Of a DNA stretch of 64,000 nucleotides, positions 16,085-25,872 are shown one piece after another. The notes under the pieces are model-generated. The model was not told where the DNA came from. It saw nothing but the letters and a program-made list of their open reading frames with translations, and ran no database searches. The translations under genes and the position numbers were made by a program. The stretch covers positions 1 to 64,000 of the forward strand of contig JAOZFG010000035.1 in NCBI GenBank assembly GCA_027491435.1, read 5' to 3'. Position 1 is the first letter of the stretch. Each line of letters opens with the position of its first letter. Source of the stretch: Thermoproteota archaeon (lineage in GTDB: Archaea > Korarchaeota > Korarchaeia > Korarchaeales > Korarchaeaceae).

Positions 16085-17521
16085 ATGCCTTGGGATAAGC
16101 TGGCTAACGCCGATATAGCGTACACGTTTGGAGACGTGATACTGCTCCCCGGAAAGACCGAAATTGAGCCGTCTGAGGTGGATGTATCGACCCGGATCGG
16201 CCCTATGAGCTTTCACATACCCTTGATTTCATCCCCAATGGACACGGTGACTGAAACCGAGATGGCCATAGCGATGGCCAGGCTAGGGGGGCTAGGGATT
16301 GTACACAGGAACTGCTCAGTTGAGGAGCAAGTGGCCATGGTGAAGGCCGTAAAGAGGGCTGAATCCTTCATAATAAGGGACGTTGTGACGGTCAGCCCTG
16401 AGGACACGGTAGAGAGGGCTAAGACGATAATGAAGGAGATGAGGATTTCCGGACTTCCCGTAGTCGAGGACGGCAGGTTGAAGGGTATCTTAACCAGAAG
16501 GGACATATACTTCGCTGAAAACGGCAGGTACAAGGTTAAGGAGGTGATGACTAAAGACGTCATAACTGTGACGGAAGATATCACCCCAGAGGAGGCTAGG
16601 AAGATAATGGCCAAACACAAGATAGAGAAGCTGCCTGTAATAGACTCTGAGGGAAGGCTCATAGGGCTCATAACGGCCAAGGACGTGTTCGCCAGGGAGT
16701 CGTTCCCGTTTGCCTCCCGAGATAAGGAGGGAAGGTTGAGGGTAGGGGCTGCCATCTCCCCGTTCGACCTGGAGAGGGCAAAGGCCCTAGAGCCTTATGT
16801 GGACGTCTTGGTCACCGACGTCGCTCACTTTCATAACGAGAACGTGATAAGGGCTGCTAAGAGGGTGCAGGATGAGGTGTCGGTACCCCTTATAGTGGGC
16901 AACTTGGGGACTTACGAGGCCGCCGAAGAGGTCCTCACCAGGTTAGACCCCATAGGCCTCAGAGTAGGCATAGCCAGTGGGAGCATATGCACCACCGGCG
17001 AGGTTACAGGGGTCGCCGCTCCAACTCTCTATGCTGTAGCCAAAGTGTCAGACGCCGTCCTTAATTACGGAGCTGACGTAGCTGTAATAGCGGATGGAGG
17101 TATAAGAGGGCCTGCTGAGGCTGCCAAGGCCTTCGCCGTTGGAGCCGATGCTGTCATGCTTGGCTACGCTCTAGCCGGAACTAAGGAGTCTCCGGGATCC
17201 CCAATAATAGTCGGGGGCAAGATGTACAAGATGTACAGAGGTATGGGAAGTCCCTCAGCTAGGGCTAAGAGGTTCGCTTTGGACAGGTATAGCAAACCCG
17301 CCAAGGGGATACCTGAGGGGATAGAGGGGCTGGTTCCCTACAGGGGGGACGTGGCAACTGTAGTTAATGAGTTCGTCGCCGGTCTGAAGGCGGCCTTCGG
17401 TTACGTTGGAGCTGCCAACATAAAGGGGATGAAGGAGAAGGCCAGGCTTGCCATCGTTACCTCAATAGGTAAAAAAGAAATAGCCCCTCACGACGTTAAG
17501 CCCATGGAAACCAGGCCTTGA
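16085..17521 (+). CDS. guaB: IMP dehydrogenase
   Basis: A 478-residue enzyme that oxidises IMP to XMP with NAD in guanine nucleotide synthesis. Tandem CBS domains occupy about residues 95-215 (RDVVTVSPEDTVE and KDVITVTEDITPE). The catalytic cysteine is in GIASGSICTTGEVTGV. The substrate loop GADAVMLGYALAG and the mobile flap MYKMYRGMGSPSA follow. Length is typical. It is transcribed from its own TATA element inside the adk stop. Adk and GuaB adjacency fits purine metabolism. Confidence 0.96.
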   Translation: MPWDKLANADIAYTFGDVILLPGKTEIEPSEVDVSTRIGPMSFHIPLISSPMDTVTETEMAIAMARLGGLGIVHRNCSVEEQVAMVKAVKRAESFIIRDVVTVSPEDTVERAKTIMKEMRISGLPVVEDGRLKGILTRRDIYFAENGRYKVKEVMTKDVITVTEDITPEEARKIMAKHKIEKLPVIDSEGRLIGLITAKDVFARESFPFASRDKEGRLRVGAAISPFDLERAKALEPYVDVLVTDVAHFHNENVIRAAKRVQDEVSVPLIVGNLGTYEAAEEVLTRLDPIGLRVGIASGSICTTGEVTGVAAPTLYAVAKVSDAVLNYGADVAVIADGGIRGPAEAAKAFAVGADAVMLGYALAGTKESPGSPIIVGGKMYKMYRGMGSPSARAKRFALDRYSKPAKGIPEGIEGLVPYRGDVATVVNEFVAGLKAAFGYVGAANIKGMKEKARLAIVTSIGKKEIAPHDVKPMETRP

Positions 17522-17831
17522 GCTTCGAACCTTTAAGTATCCCCCGCGACTCCCTAATGCTCCCTCCCTTTCCTCAAAATTATTTAAATAGGTTACCCGA
17601 TTGACGCTTAAGCAATTAGTTAACCTCCGCCATCAGCCCTTATCATTATTAATTTTCCCCATGAAATCGACGGAAGAGGGGTTAGCGAGACGCACTCCGT
17701 TCCATTCCACGTATCGCTTAAGACGAGCTCTTAACGTTCCATGGGGCTTGAAGTTACATCAACGTTGCAGAGTAAGGTTCAGGGGGATGAAATCGAAAAG
17801 TTGATATATCCAGGAGCGGAATCCCGGTCTC
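17522..17831. other. 310-base gene-free spacer before membrane gene
   Basis: No convincing gene is seen. A 67-codon plus-strand frame (17601-17804) lacks a ribosome binding site and has no protein-like composition. A TATA-like GTTGATATATCC (about 17801-17812) lies 25 bases before the ATG at 17832 and is probably its promoter. Confidence 0.5.
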
Positions 17832-18413
17832 ATGGCCGGGATAATGGGTGTGACCGGAGTAGAGCTGCTACCGCTGGGTAAGCTGGCAATCTCTGCGTCC
17901 CTGCTGCTGATTGGTTACCTAGTGGGAAAGCTCTCCAGCTCCTTCATCAAGGCGACAGTTGACCTCATGGGCCTTGACAAGTGGTTGAGGATGAAGGGGT
18001 TCGTCGAGGTTGAGGGGGTGACCGTATCCCGGCTCCTCTCCTTCCTGATGAGGTGGTTCTCCTACCTGCTGTTCCTGAACTTGGCCCTCTCCCTGTGGAT
18101 GGACCTGTCCCTAATGGATCTCTTCATGATCTACGGTAGGGTGTCCGCTCTTCTGGTCTCCCTATACCTATCCCTCTCTTTCATCTACTCTTTAAGGGAG
18201 AGGTTCAAGGAGGGGCCTCTCAGGGCCCTAATTTACAGCCTGTCCAACCTGTCCTCAGTTGCACTCGTCTGGGTGCTTGTCTCGGTGCTATTACTGGGAA
18301 TTGACACTGCAACAGTGCTTAACGTCACCTTCTACCTGATTGTGAGCTTTCTAATACCGTTCAGCGCCATATTTGGGGCGTATACTGCGATTAAGGTGTT
18401 CAGGAAGGGTTGA
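17832..18413 (+). CDS. Small integral membrane protein (MscS-helix-like), unknown function
   Basis: A 193-residue protein with about five transmembrane helices (roughly residues 16-36, 67-88, 95-117, 137-160, 165-188). The first helix and the loop VGKLSSSFIKATVDLMGLDKWL resemble the conserved TM-helix repeat next to MscS-type channels, but there is no channel domain. Its stop overlaps the start of the following transporter gene (TTGA), so the two are probably coupled. Function is unknown. Confidence 0.65.
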   Translation: MAGIMGVTGVELLPLGKLAISASLLLIGYLVGKLSSSFIKATVDLMGLDKWLRMKGFVEVEGVTVSRLLSFLMRWFSYLLFLNLALSLWMDLSLMDLFMIYGRVSALLVSLYLSLSFIYSLRERFKEGPLRALIYSLSNLSSVALVWVLVSVLLLGIDTATVLNVTFYLIVSFLIPFSAIFGAYTAIKVFRKG

Positions 18414-19645
18414 AGTTGAACCGGTACGTGGTCTACTCAATACCCAGGGTCGTGGCCTCAATAACCTTGCAGCTCCTCCCACTCTATATAGCGAGCGAGG
18501 GTAGCCCTGAGCACCTCTCCATAGCTTTCGCCCTGATGTACCTAGGAAACATGATCTCCAGCGTCTACACAAGCTTACTTGATGGTAAGGAAGTTGTAGG
18601 AATTGTTTTGGGCCACGTAATGTTGACAGTTCCCCTGCTGCTGATGGTACAGGGGATAAACCAGGCCCTTATCGCCACCTTCATGGCCTCCGTGATAGCC
18701 TCACTAACCTATTTTTCGGGCATGCTTCACATGCACAGGTACGAGGGCGACCAAGCGGCTTGGAAGTTCGAGAGAATTAGCAGGTGGAACTGGCTCTTGG
18801 GCCTAATACTGGGCGCTTTAGGGGTGGGGACGTTAGGGGTTAAGGGCACGGCCATATCGCTGGCCGCCATTAATTTGGCCCTCACCTTCCCGTTAATAGC
18901 TTGGACAGATCTGAGGCCCAAGCTTAACAAGGCCTTCCATGAGATAAGGAAGGACGGTCTGTTACCGGCCATGGAGGAGGGGATAAACGCCTTGAGCCGA
19001 GCTGAGGAGAGGTCTTTAAGGAGCTTAACCGTAAAGCTCAAGGCACACAGCCCTCTATTCCCTAGGCCCACCTTCATCAGCTTGGGTAAGCCGAGCAAAC
19101 TGACTCTAAAGGCTTCCATAGCCTTCTTCGGAATGGGCCTTGTCTACTCACAGCTTGTAGGTTATGAGAAGTCATCTGGCGTTAGTGACTCCACGATCTT
19201 CCTGCTCTCAGCCCTCAGCTCCCTGATAACGCTCATCAGCTACAAGAAGGCCTCCGGTTACAGTAACTTGGACGTTCCCATACTGGGAAGGAGCCTCACC
19301 TTCATAATGCTGGCCTCAATGGCCCCAAGCCTTCACGTGTTTCTGATATTCCACGTGGTCGAAGGGATCACATGGGCGTTCTTGATAGTTCCCCTCTACG
19401 AGATAGCCCTCAAGAAGTCCACCAGGCAGTTAGGGTTCGTTAACTTCGTTAGATTCCTGTTCTGGATGTTGGGATCTTTAGTGAGCCCCTATATAGTCTC
19501 CTTAGGTTACAGGCCACTGTTCTTGACGTCTGCAGTTGTCTTACTGGCCTCGACTAACGTGAAAATAGGGGAGGGGAGGGGCTTAGTGAGGAGGTTAGTG
19601 TCTAGGGCCTCCTCTCTGGCCCCCTCTCCCCCTCCACCCTCCTGA
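18410..19645 (+). CDS. MFS-like multi-pass membrane transporter
   Basis: A 411-residue protein with about ten to twelve hydrophobic helices separated by a long polar central loop (about residues 165-230), the layout of major facilitator superfamily proteins. No specific substrate motif is recognised. It starts with TTG at 18410 overlapping the previous stop. The 3' end overlaps the convergent DUF2202 gene by 51 bases, so its last 17 codons are also used on the other strand. Confidence 0.6.
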   Translation: MKLNRYVVYSIPRVVASITLQLLPLYIASEGSPEHLSIAFALMYLGNMISSVYTSLLDGKEVVGIVLGHVMLTVPLLLMVQGINQALIATFMASVIASLTYFSGMLHMHRYEGDQAAWKFERISRWNWLLGLILGALGVGTLGVKGTAISLAAINLALTFPLIAWTDLRPKLNKAFHEIRKDGLLPAMEEGINALSRAEERSLRSLTVKLKAHSPLFPRPTFISLGKPSKLTLKASIAFFGMGLVYSQLVGYEKSSGVSDSTIFLLSALSSLITLISYKKASGYSNLDVPILGRSLTFIMLASMAPSLHVFLIFHVVEGITWAFLIVPLYEIALKKSTRQLGFVNFVRFLFWMLGSLVSPYIVSLGYRPLFLTSAVVLLASTNVKIGEGRGLVRRLVSRASSLAPSPPPPS

Positions 19646-20293
19646 CTCCATTATCCTCTGATATTCCTCGGGAGTCAGCACCTGCGGCTGATAGTCGACC
19701 CCGTAGGACTTTAGCGTGGAGGTGAAGGCCCTCAAGTGGTTCTCGCTCCCGTGCATGAGGTTTTTGAACACCTGCTCCACGTCGAAGTTCACCACCTGGA
19801 GCCACTTCCTTATGTCCTTTATGTCGATCTCCTCAATTAGAGCGCCTACCTTCAAGGCTTCCTCAACGGAAGAGGACCCCCTTCTAACTAGTTCATTGTA
19901 GAGCCCCTGCAGTTCTTGATTTGTGAACTTCCCCCTTTCTAAGGCGGGGTCCTCCAGGCCGTACCTGTCTATTAGCGCCTTGACCATGTCCATATGCCTC
20001 TGCTCGCTCCTAGCTATGTTATTGAATATGGGCAACCCCCACCTCTCGTATAAAGCCAGGTAAACGTCCCTGGCCAGCTTCTCCTCCTCCCTCATGTAGA
20101 GTATGGCCACCTTTTCCTCCTCACTGAGCTCGCTTCTTGCGGCCGAGTAGGTTGGGGCACCTCCGGGCGGGGCGCCCTCCCCTACATACCCCTTTCTCTC
20201 AGGGGGGTTGCTAGCGTATAGCCCCTTCCCGTTGATCAGGTATGCGAACCCCGCTATTACGATTAGCAGGATCCCTAGCATGGCCTTATTCAT
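19595..20293 (-). CDS. DUF2202 ferritin-like secreted protein
   Basis: A 232-residue protein with an N-terminal membrane anchor or signal (residues 5-19) and a DUF2202 ferritin-like helical domain (about 55-215). Putative diiron ligands are in YMREEEKLARDVYLAL, ARSEQRHMDMVKALI, EEIDIKDI and HGSENHLRAF. The arrangement (ExxR/ExxH on four helices) suggests metal binding outside the cell. A TATA-like CTTATATAGG lies about 30 bases before the ATG. Its real substrate is unknown. The 3' end overlaps the transporter gene. Confidence 0.85.
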   Translation of the reverse strand: MNKAMLGILLIVIAGFAYLINGKGLYASNPPERKGYVGEGAPPGGAPTYSAARSELSEEEKVAILYMREEEKLARDVYLALYERWGLPIFNNIARSEQRHMDMVKALIDRYGLEDPALERGKFTNQELQGLYNELVRRGSSSVEEALKVGALIEEIDIKDIRKWLQVVNFDVEQVFKNLMHGSENHLRAFTSTLKSYGVDYQPQVLTPEEYQRIMESGGWRGRGGQRGGPRH

Positions 20294-20500
20294 GGTATCA
20301 CCAAATCAACAGAGCATAACGGCCTATATAAGTAATATAGACAAATTGTTCATCCATTTTTCTTCATATAAATTTAGACTTTATCAGTTTACCAAAAATT
20401 TTTTGTGTGATATAGGGGAGCCCCTCCTAAGGCTTCGCAGCTGAGGCCCGACCCAAACTTTTATCTTGACGCTTCACCTAGTCCCGACGAAGGTGAGTCC

Positions 20501-21577
20501 ATGGAACAGGGCTTCAGTGAGAGGCTATTGAACGACCTTAAGAGGAACAGGGAACTTGTTGATAGGCTTATAGAGGAGCTCTTCCCCAGGACCATTGACC
20601 ACGGTTACTTGGAGTGGTTGCTGGGGGAGGCCAAGTACAGGTACGACCCTGACACGATTAACGAGACCGTATTCAAACCCATGTGGGACCTCCTTGACAG
20701 AGGGGGGAAGAGGTGGCGTCCCTGGCTTTTCCTAACTCTTGCCAAATGCTTCAACGTAAAGGTGAAGGGTTACGAGTACTTGGCTACTGCCATTGAGCTC
20801 ATACACAACGGTTCCTTGATAGCCGACGACATCGAGGACGGGGCCGAGGTTAGGAGGGGGGATAAGGCTATACACATAAAGTTCGGCGAAGACGTGGCAA
20901 TTAACCTGTCCTCAGCGATGTACTTCATGCCTATGAGGGCCCTCTCCAAAGTTGAGCTTAACAAAGACACTTACAAGAGGCTGCTGAACGCCTACCTGGA
21001 CGACATGATAAGGATCCACTTTGGCCAGGCTACAGACATAGGGTGGCATAGGGGGGTTAAGGATCCCGAGCTCATAACTGAGGAGGAATACATGCAGATG
21101 TGCGCCAACAAGACGGGGGTGTTGGCAAGGTTAGCGGCCAAGTTCGCCGCCATACTTGCCAACCTAAGCGATGAAGAAGTTGACAGGATAGCCAGCTTCG
21201 CCGAGAACATAGGGGTCGCTTTCCAGATCCAGGATGACATATTGAACATAACTGAGGCAGAGGGGCTGGGAAAGGAGCTGGGGGAGGACATAACCGAGGG
21301 CAAGATAACCCTGATGGTCATACACACTTTGAAGAAGGCTACCCCAGGGGATAGGAGGAGGCTCAAGGAGATCTTGTCCATGAAGACCAGGGACAGGAAG
21401 CTCATAGCCGAGGCGATCGAGATAATGAGGAGGTATGGAGCAATAGAGTACGCTAAGGCCAGGGCTAGGGAGATAGTTGAGAAGTCCTGGAAGGAAGTCG
21501 AGCCCCTACTCCCAGAAGGCGAGTGTAAAGAGCTATTGAAGGAGTTCGCCTACTTCCTCATAAATAGAAGGGTATGA
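20501..21577 (+). CDS. idsA: Geranylgeranyl/polyprenyl diphosphate synthase
   Basis: A 358-residue trans-isoprenyl diphosphate synthase that builds the C20 chain of archaeal lipids. The first Asp-rich motif is LIADDIEDGAEVRRG and the second is FQIQDDILNIT. The GGKRWRPWL basic segment binds IPP. The start ATG has a GAAGGTGAG ribosome binding site, with a TATA-like CTTTTATCT about 38 bases upstream. Product length cannot be fixed by eye. Its stop abuts the nurA stop on the other strand. Confidence 0.93.
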   Translation: MEQGFSERLLNDLKRNRELVDRLIEELFPRTIDHGYLEWLLGEAKYRYDPDTINETVFKPMWDLLDRGGKRWRPWLFLTLAKCFNVKVKGYEYLATAIELIHNGSLIADDIEDGAEVRRGDKAIHIKFGEDVAINLSSAMYFMPMRALSKVELNKDTYKRLLNAYLDDMIRIHFGQATDIGWHRGVKDPELITEEEYMQMCANKTGVLARLAAKFAAILANLSDEEVDRIASFAENIGVAFQIQDDILNITEAEGLGKELGEDITEGKITLMVIHTLKKATPGDRRRLKEILSMKTRDRKLIAEAIEIMRRYGAIEYAKARAREIVEKSWKEVEPLLPEGECKELLKEFAYFLINRRV

Positions 21578-22741
21578 TCACTTTGGGAAGTAGAGCCAGT
21601 ACTTCTGAACGTTCTGTATCCCTAGGATCCTCAGGGGCTTTCCCTTATATTTCAACTTGTTAGCGTATTTCTTGCCCCTAAAGGCCGTGTTCAGGGCGTT
21701 GAACATCACTAGGTCGGGCTTCATGTGCCTGGCGTGCTCTAAGCAGGCCATGTCGGCCAGGTTTATGTAGTCAGGGAACTGACCCCCGGCCGTGCTCAAC
21801 GCGGAGAAGGAGGCGAAGTCCACCAGATCGAGGTTAAACCCGGTTAGCTTCACCGGCCCAGGGTTGTGGGTCCTAGGCTTGTAGTAGACCACTTGAACCT
21901 CTTTGAAGAGGGGGTACTCCTCAAGCCTCTTCTCTATCCCTTCCCTGTGTTTCTCCCTGTCCTTTATCCTCAAGCTGGAGAAGTAACCGGCTATGAAGCT
22001 GCTTCCATTGAACTCGTCTCCATACTTCTCCAGGAGTAAGTACTCGCCTGGTTCCAGGAGGACGTTGGCCAGCATTGAGTCAGAGAGGAGGTCCAAGGCG
22101 AACCTCCTTATTCTCGGATCCAAAGAGTCCAAGAACCCTTGAAAGTCGTCCATGAACCTGTAAGCGATGAGGGAGGTGCTTATCCTCTTGACCAGTCCAG
22201 CAACTCCCTTCCCAAGCTGTCGAACTATCTTCATGACCTCATGAGAGGCCTCTGCTAGCTTCTTCCTGCTTCTGGGGAATATCGTGTAAGTTGGAGGGAA
22301 GTCCCCGTCCCTAACTATGACGTCGAAGTGTTCGCTGTGCCTCTTGATAACCTGTTTCATCATCAACACTTCCCTGTACTTCACCTCGAAAGAGGGCGTA
22401 TACTCCTCGTCCTCAAACGTGTTTCTGACAGGGAAGAAGCTGAATATAGGCCTTCTAGGGTCTGGGTAGAACACGGCTGCCAGAAGTATGAAGTTGGCCT
22501 TGTAGCCCCTCAGAGCTAGGGCTGACGTGAAGGTAGAGTCCACCGCTGAGACCCTGTAATTAGGAGGCCTCTCCCTAAGGTTGCCCTTGACAGACGAGAG
22601 CTTTGATTCTACCTCCTCGTAGGCCGGTTTAACCAGCTCCCAGGCCTCCAGGAACTTGTCTAGTATCCTCTCAGCGGACTTCTTGGCTAAAACGTAGATG
22701 TCTGGGAAGAGAACCTCGTCTTCAGGCTCAGGCAGTTCCAA
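21578..22741 (-). CDS. nurA: NurA 5'-3' nuclease
   Basis: A 387-residue NurA nuclease, partner of HerA in DNA end resection with Mre11-Rad50. The N-terminal active-site aspartate lies in YRVSAVDSTFTSALALRG, a second acidic motif is VIVRDGDFPPTYTIFP, and the C-terminal catalytic block is DFASFSALSTAGGQFPDYINLADMA (read as separate short motifs). It follows herA by four bases on the same strand. Mre11 and Rad50 genes are not in this window. Confidence 0.9.
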   Translation of the reverse strand: MELPEPEDEVLFPDIYVLAKKSAERILDKFLEAWELVKPAYEEVESKLSSVKGNLRERPPNYRVSAVDSTFTSALALRGYKANFILLAAVFYPDPRRPIFSFFPVRNTFEDEEYTPSFEVKYREVLMMKQVIKRHSEHFDVIVRDGDFPPTYTIFPRSRKKLAEASHEVMKIVRQLGKGVAGLVKRISTSLIAYRFMDDFQGFLDSLDPRIRRFALDLLSDSMLANVLLEPGEYLLLEKYGDEFNGSSFIAGYFSSLRIKDREKHREGIEKRLEEYPLFKEVQVVYYKPRTHNPGPVKLTGFNLDLVDFASFSALSTAGGQFPDYINLADMACLEHARHMKPDLVMFNALNTAFRGKKYANKLKYKGKPLRILGIQNVQKYWLYFPK

Positions 22742-22745
22742 GGGA

Positions 22746-24194
22746 TCACCCGTAGGTATGCATCAATATGGGCCTCCTGAACGGGGACATGAGCCCTGTC
22801 ACGTAGAAGTCGCCCTGTCCCAGTACGTCGACGTCCACGTTGCTCACGTTCACTATCTTAGCTATTTCCTCCATGTCCGTGGAGGCCTGAAGGGAGCTGA
22901 AGAACACGCTATTTATGTTGGCCCTTATGCTCGGGTCTATATCGTAGACCCACCTCTGGCTCACAAGCACGAGCCCTACCCCCCATTTCCTGCCCCTTCT
23001 GGCCACGTCTGCCAGTACTGAGGCGGTTATCTGGCCCTTGGAGGCGTAGATCTGTGCCTCGTCTATAACTATGGCCAAGTTAAGCCTGGACTTCCTCCTC
23101 TCAGCCACCCTCATTATCTTTGAGATGACCCCCTTCATTACGCCGAACCTTATGGGGAGGGGCTCATTGCTTATGTCTAGAACCGTGAGGTTCCAGTCGT
23201 TGAGGATTAAGTCCACTAGCTCGTCTATCAGGTAGGACCTGTCGTTAAACGAGCTGAGGGAGATCCCAGAGTTGAGGAACCTTATGAAGGCCTTGGCCTT
23301 GGTGTGAGGCCTCCTCTTCACCTGGTCCATCACGTAATCCAGGACCTGGAGGAACTTGAGGTCGTCCCAAGTGATGTCCCTGGGATCGACGTCCTGCTGG
23401 TAGGCCTCCAGCCCCTGCCTAGTCCCGAAGAGTGAAGCCAAGTCCAGCTTTCCACCAAGTCCGAGGGTTTTCAGGTAGTTGATAGCCTTATTAACGTCCC
23501 CTCCTCCCTTGAGGTAAGCGTCCAGCGCTATCTCCACGTCATCTGCTATGTCCATCTCGAAAACCTCGTCGGCTAGCACCCTAGCCATTGACTGGATGTC
23601 CGGCATTATCTCCTGATCCCTGATTACGTTCACGCTAAAGTGGGGCGCGTAGTCCTCACCGGTATGGTCAAAGGCCAGCACCTTCACCCCCTTCTCCACT
23701 AACTCCTTTATTAGAAGCCTAACTAGGTGCGACTTCCCCGAGCCTGTAGAGCCTATCACGGCCACGTGGTAAAATACGGCCTTGGGGTTGATCGGTATAT
23801 GCCAGTAGGAGGTAGGGTGATAGCCCACGTTCATCGGGTCGTCCACCAAGTTTAGGCCGTCTAGGTCGCCCTGCTCTACCAGGTAAACGGGGGCTCCTGT
23901 CTTTATCGCGGCTACAACCCTGGGCTGAAATCCGTCTTCAGTTAAAGTGCCGTAAAGCTCCACATTGGCGTTTAGGTACTCGAAGGCCCTCACAGCATTT
24001 GTGTCGGAGGGCATGAAGGGCGAGTAGGGGGACATGGTGGGGTTTGAGTATGAGGTAGACCTGACTACGCCTAGGAGGTTGTTCCCTACCCTGACTAAGT
24101 CGTTTATGGAAACCTCCGATTCGACCTCCTTATCGAGCCTGACGGTCACCCACTTGGTGGAGGTCCTGCCCACTGTTATGCCTATCTGCTTCAT
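22746..24194 (-). CDS. herA: HerA bipolar DNA helicase/translocase
   Basis: A 482-residue FtsK-HerA ATPase. The N-terminal HAS-barrel domain (about residues 1-100) precedes Walker A GSTGSGKSHL (about 148-157) and Walker B VIDEAQIYA. The sensor segment SQRWVYDIDPSIRANIN is typical. HerA forms a hexamer that pumps DNA into the NurA nuclease. A TATA-like CTTTTTATC lies about 28 bases before the ATG, so the herA-nurA mRNA is probably nearly leaderless. Confidence 0.93.
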   Translation of the reverse strand: MKQIGITVGRTSTKWVTVRLDKEVESEVSINDLVRVGNNLLGVVRSTSYSNPTMSPYSPFMPSDTNAVRAFEYLNANVELYGTLTEDGFQPRVVAAIKTGAPVYLVEQGDLDGLNLVDDPMNVGYHPTSYWHIPINPKAVFYHVAVIGSTGSGKSHLVRLLIKELVEKGVKVLAFDHTGEDYAPHFSVNVIRDQEIMPDIQSMARVLADEVFEMDIADDVEIALDAYLKGGGDVNKAINYLKTLGLGGKLDLASLFGTRQGLEAYQQDVDPRDITWDDLKFLQVLDYVMDQVKRRPHTKAKAFIRFLNSGISLSSFNDRSYLIDELVDLILNDWNLTVLDISNEPLPIRFGVMKGVISKIMRVAERRKSRLNLAIVIDEAQIYASKGQITASVLADVARRGRKWGVGLVLVSQRWVYDIDPSIRANINSVFFSSLQASTDMEEIAKIVNVSNVDVDVLGQGDFYVTGLMSPFRRPILMHTYG

Positions 24195-24273
24195 CCCCCT
24201 AAGGTCTCCGGCAGGCGATAAAAAGGTTTGTAAGCTTAAGAGAATATCGCATAATATTCAATAAAAAGAGGGG

Positions 24274-25872
24274 TTAGAGAGGAGCGGCCTCCTTGGCCAA
24301 CTCCTTCTCCAGCTGATCTATCTCCTGGAAGAGCTCTGGATTCTCCTTCTCCAGTTTCTTAATCCTGAGCAGGTAGAGCTCTTCTGAGTTCTTTGTGAGC
24401 AGGTCCATTATGGAGACGCCGAGGGTCTTAGCTCCGAACTTAAGTGAGAATATCAGCAGACCCACCCAAAGCAGTATGTAGAGGGCCCATATCACTATCT
24501 GTCCTACACGGTCCAGCGTTATTAGGGCTGGCAGGAAGGTAGTAGGCGAGTAGGGGCAGCAGCCCATAAGCGGGTCCCAGAAGTTCCTAGCCAAGGTGTA
24601 GGGCAGGTATCCCAAGTAGAAGAATGGCCATATCAGTAGTCCAGTTATGTAAAGCATGCCAGTCCTTCCGTAGTTTCTGAACTCGCAGCCTAGCATGAAC
24701 ACCGTGCCCATTCCCAGCAGGAAGCCGCCGAATAGGTCCATGGGCAGGGTAGTCTGAGTCCTTATCGTCTTCTCGGAAAGGCCTACGCTGTGGAACTCTA
24801 GTCCGGTGGCCTTGGTAAAGGCCTCAGCAAACTCCTTAGTGGCCCAGTGGTGCCCTTCCATTATTCCAAAGGCGGCAAACCCTATGAAGAAGGCGGTGCT
24901 AGCCACTATTATGTGAACTGCCAACGCCGTGAAGGGTTGCATCGCCAGGAATATTGTCCTGATTGAGAAGGGCATCTTCCACTTCTTGGCAAAGTTTAGC
25001 TCGTCCTTAGATATTATTGGACCCATCTCGGCATTGAGAACAGCGCACTCTGTTCCTATCCCAGTCTTGGCCACTGCTATGCCTAGAAGGGCTCCTACTA
25101 TCATGAGCATTATTATGTTGGGCAAGTTGTGGGCGGTGAGCATGCTCTTCCATATCTTAGTCTTCTCTAGGCTCTCGGCCCATCCCATCTTGATGGCGTA
25201 GTCCACGCCGAACAGCGCGTTGGCTATGATGACTAGGGCGAAGATCACCCAGAAGGCATAGAGAGCCAGCCTCAGCCAGTCCTTCTTGGTGTCATAGCTG
25301 TTATCTAAAGTGAGCCCGTCAGCCCACCCCCTTTCCTTAGCCATCTCTACGTACCACTTGGTCTCCTGAGACTTAAAGTACTGGACTAGCCCAAACTTGC
25401 TCATTATCATTATGCCTATGCCCGCTGCTATAGTGGCTGTTATCATGACTACAAAGCTCTTGACGTTCATAGCCGCCCAGCCGCCAAGCAGATGGTGTAA
25501 CGTACATCCTCCTGCCACCCTAGTTCCCCACGCGAACATGAAGGCTCCCAGAGCTGTGAACACCAAGAAGCCCTTGGGATATCTGGCCCAGTCCCTTAGC
25601 TCCCCCTCGAGCCAAGATATTAGGAGGGCAGCTAGTAAGGCCCCGATTATGATCCACTGAATTGCTGGCTGGTAGTCGGGCTTAGTGGCTATTAAGCTGT
25701 GTCCAGTTAGCCTAGCTTCGAAGCCAGCTAGCATCCTAGCCATTCCTGAGGTGACTCCGATGAACTTATGTTTAGGGTGCCCTAACGGGATAAACCAGTA
25801 GTTTATGGCCTCAGCAAGTCCAGTAAGCAGGCCCGCAGTCCACCAAGGCCATTGCTTCTTCAGGAAGCTCAT
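24274..25872 (-). CDS. YeeE/YedE family sulfur-compound transporter
   Basis: A 532-residue membrane protein with about twelve helices, member of the YeeE/YedE (DUF395) family that imports thiosulfate or other sulfur/selenium compounds. The conserved cysteines appear in RVAGGCTLHHLLGGWA, GIGTECAVLNAEMGP and FMLGCEFRNYGRTG. The C-terminal tail is acidic and helical. It lies directly before a ComA-like/winged-helix gene on the same strand, across a 371-base spacer. A cluster of five A residues just downstream (T5 on its strand) may terminate it. Confidence 0.9.
   Translation of the reverse strand: MSFLKKQWPWWTAGLLTGLAEAINYWFIPLGHPKHKFIGVTSGMARMLAGFEARLTGHSLIATKPDYQPAIQWIIIGALLAALLISWLEGELRDWARYPKGFLVFTALGAFMFAWGTRVAGGCTLHHLLGGWAAMNVKSFVVMITATIAAGIGIMIMSKFGLVQYFKSQETKWYVEMAKERGWADGLTLDNSYDTKKDWLRLALYAFWVIFALVIIANALFGVDYAIKMGWAESLEKTKIWKSMLTAHNLPNIIMLMIVGALLGIAVAKTGIGTECAVLNAEMGPIISKDELNFAKKWKMPFSIRTIFLAMQPFTALAVHIIVASTAFFIGFAAFGIMEGHHWATKEFAEAFTKATGLEFHSVGLSEKTIRTQTTLPMDLFGGFLLGMGTVFMLGCEFRNYGRTGMLYITGLLIWPFFYLGYLPYTLARNFWDPLMGCCPYSPTTFLPALITLDRVGQIVIWALYILLWVGLLIFSLKFGAKTLGVSIMDLLTKNSEELYLLRIKKLEKENPELFQEIDQLEKELAKEAAPL

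Noticed and set aside
17601-17804. 67-codon plus-strand reading frame between guaB and a membrane gene
   Set aside because: No ribosome binding site or promoter spacing, unusual composition rich in Arg/Leu/Ser, and no family resemblance.
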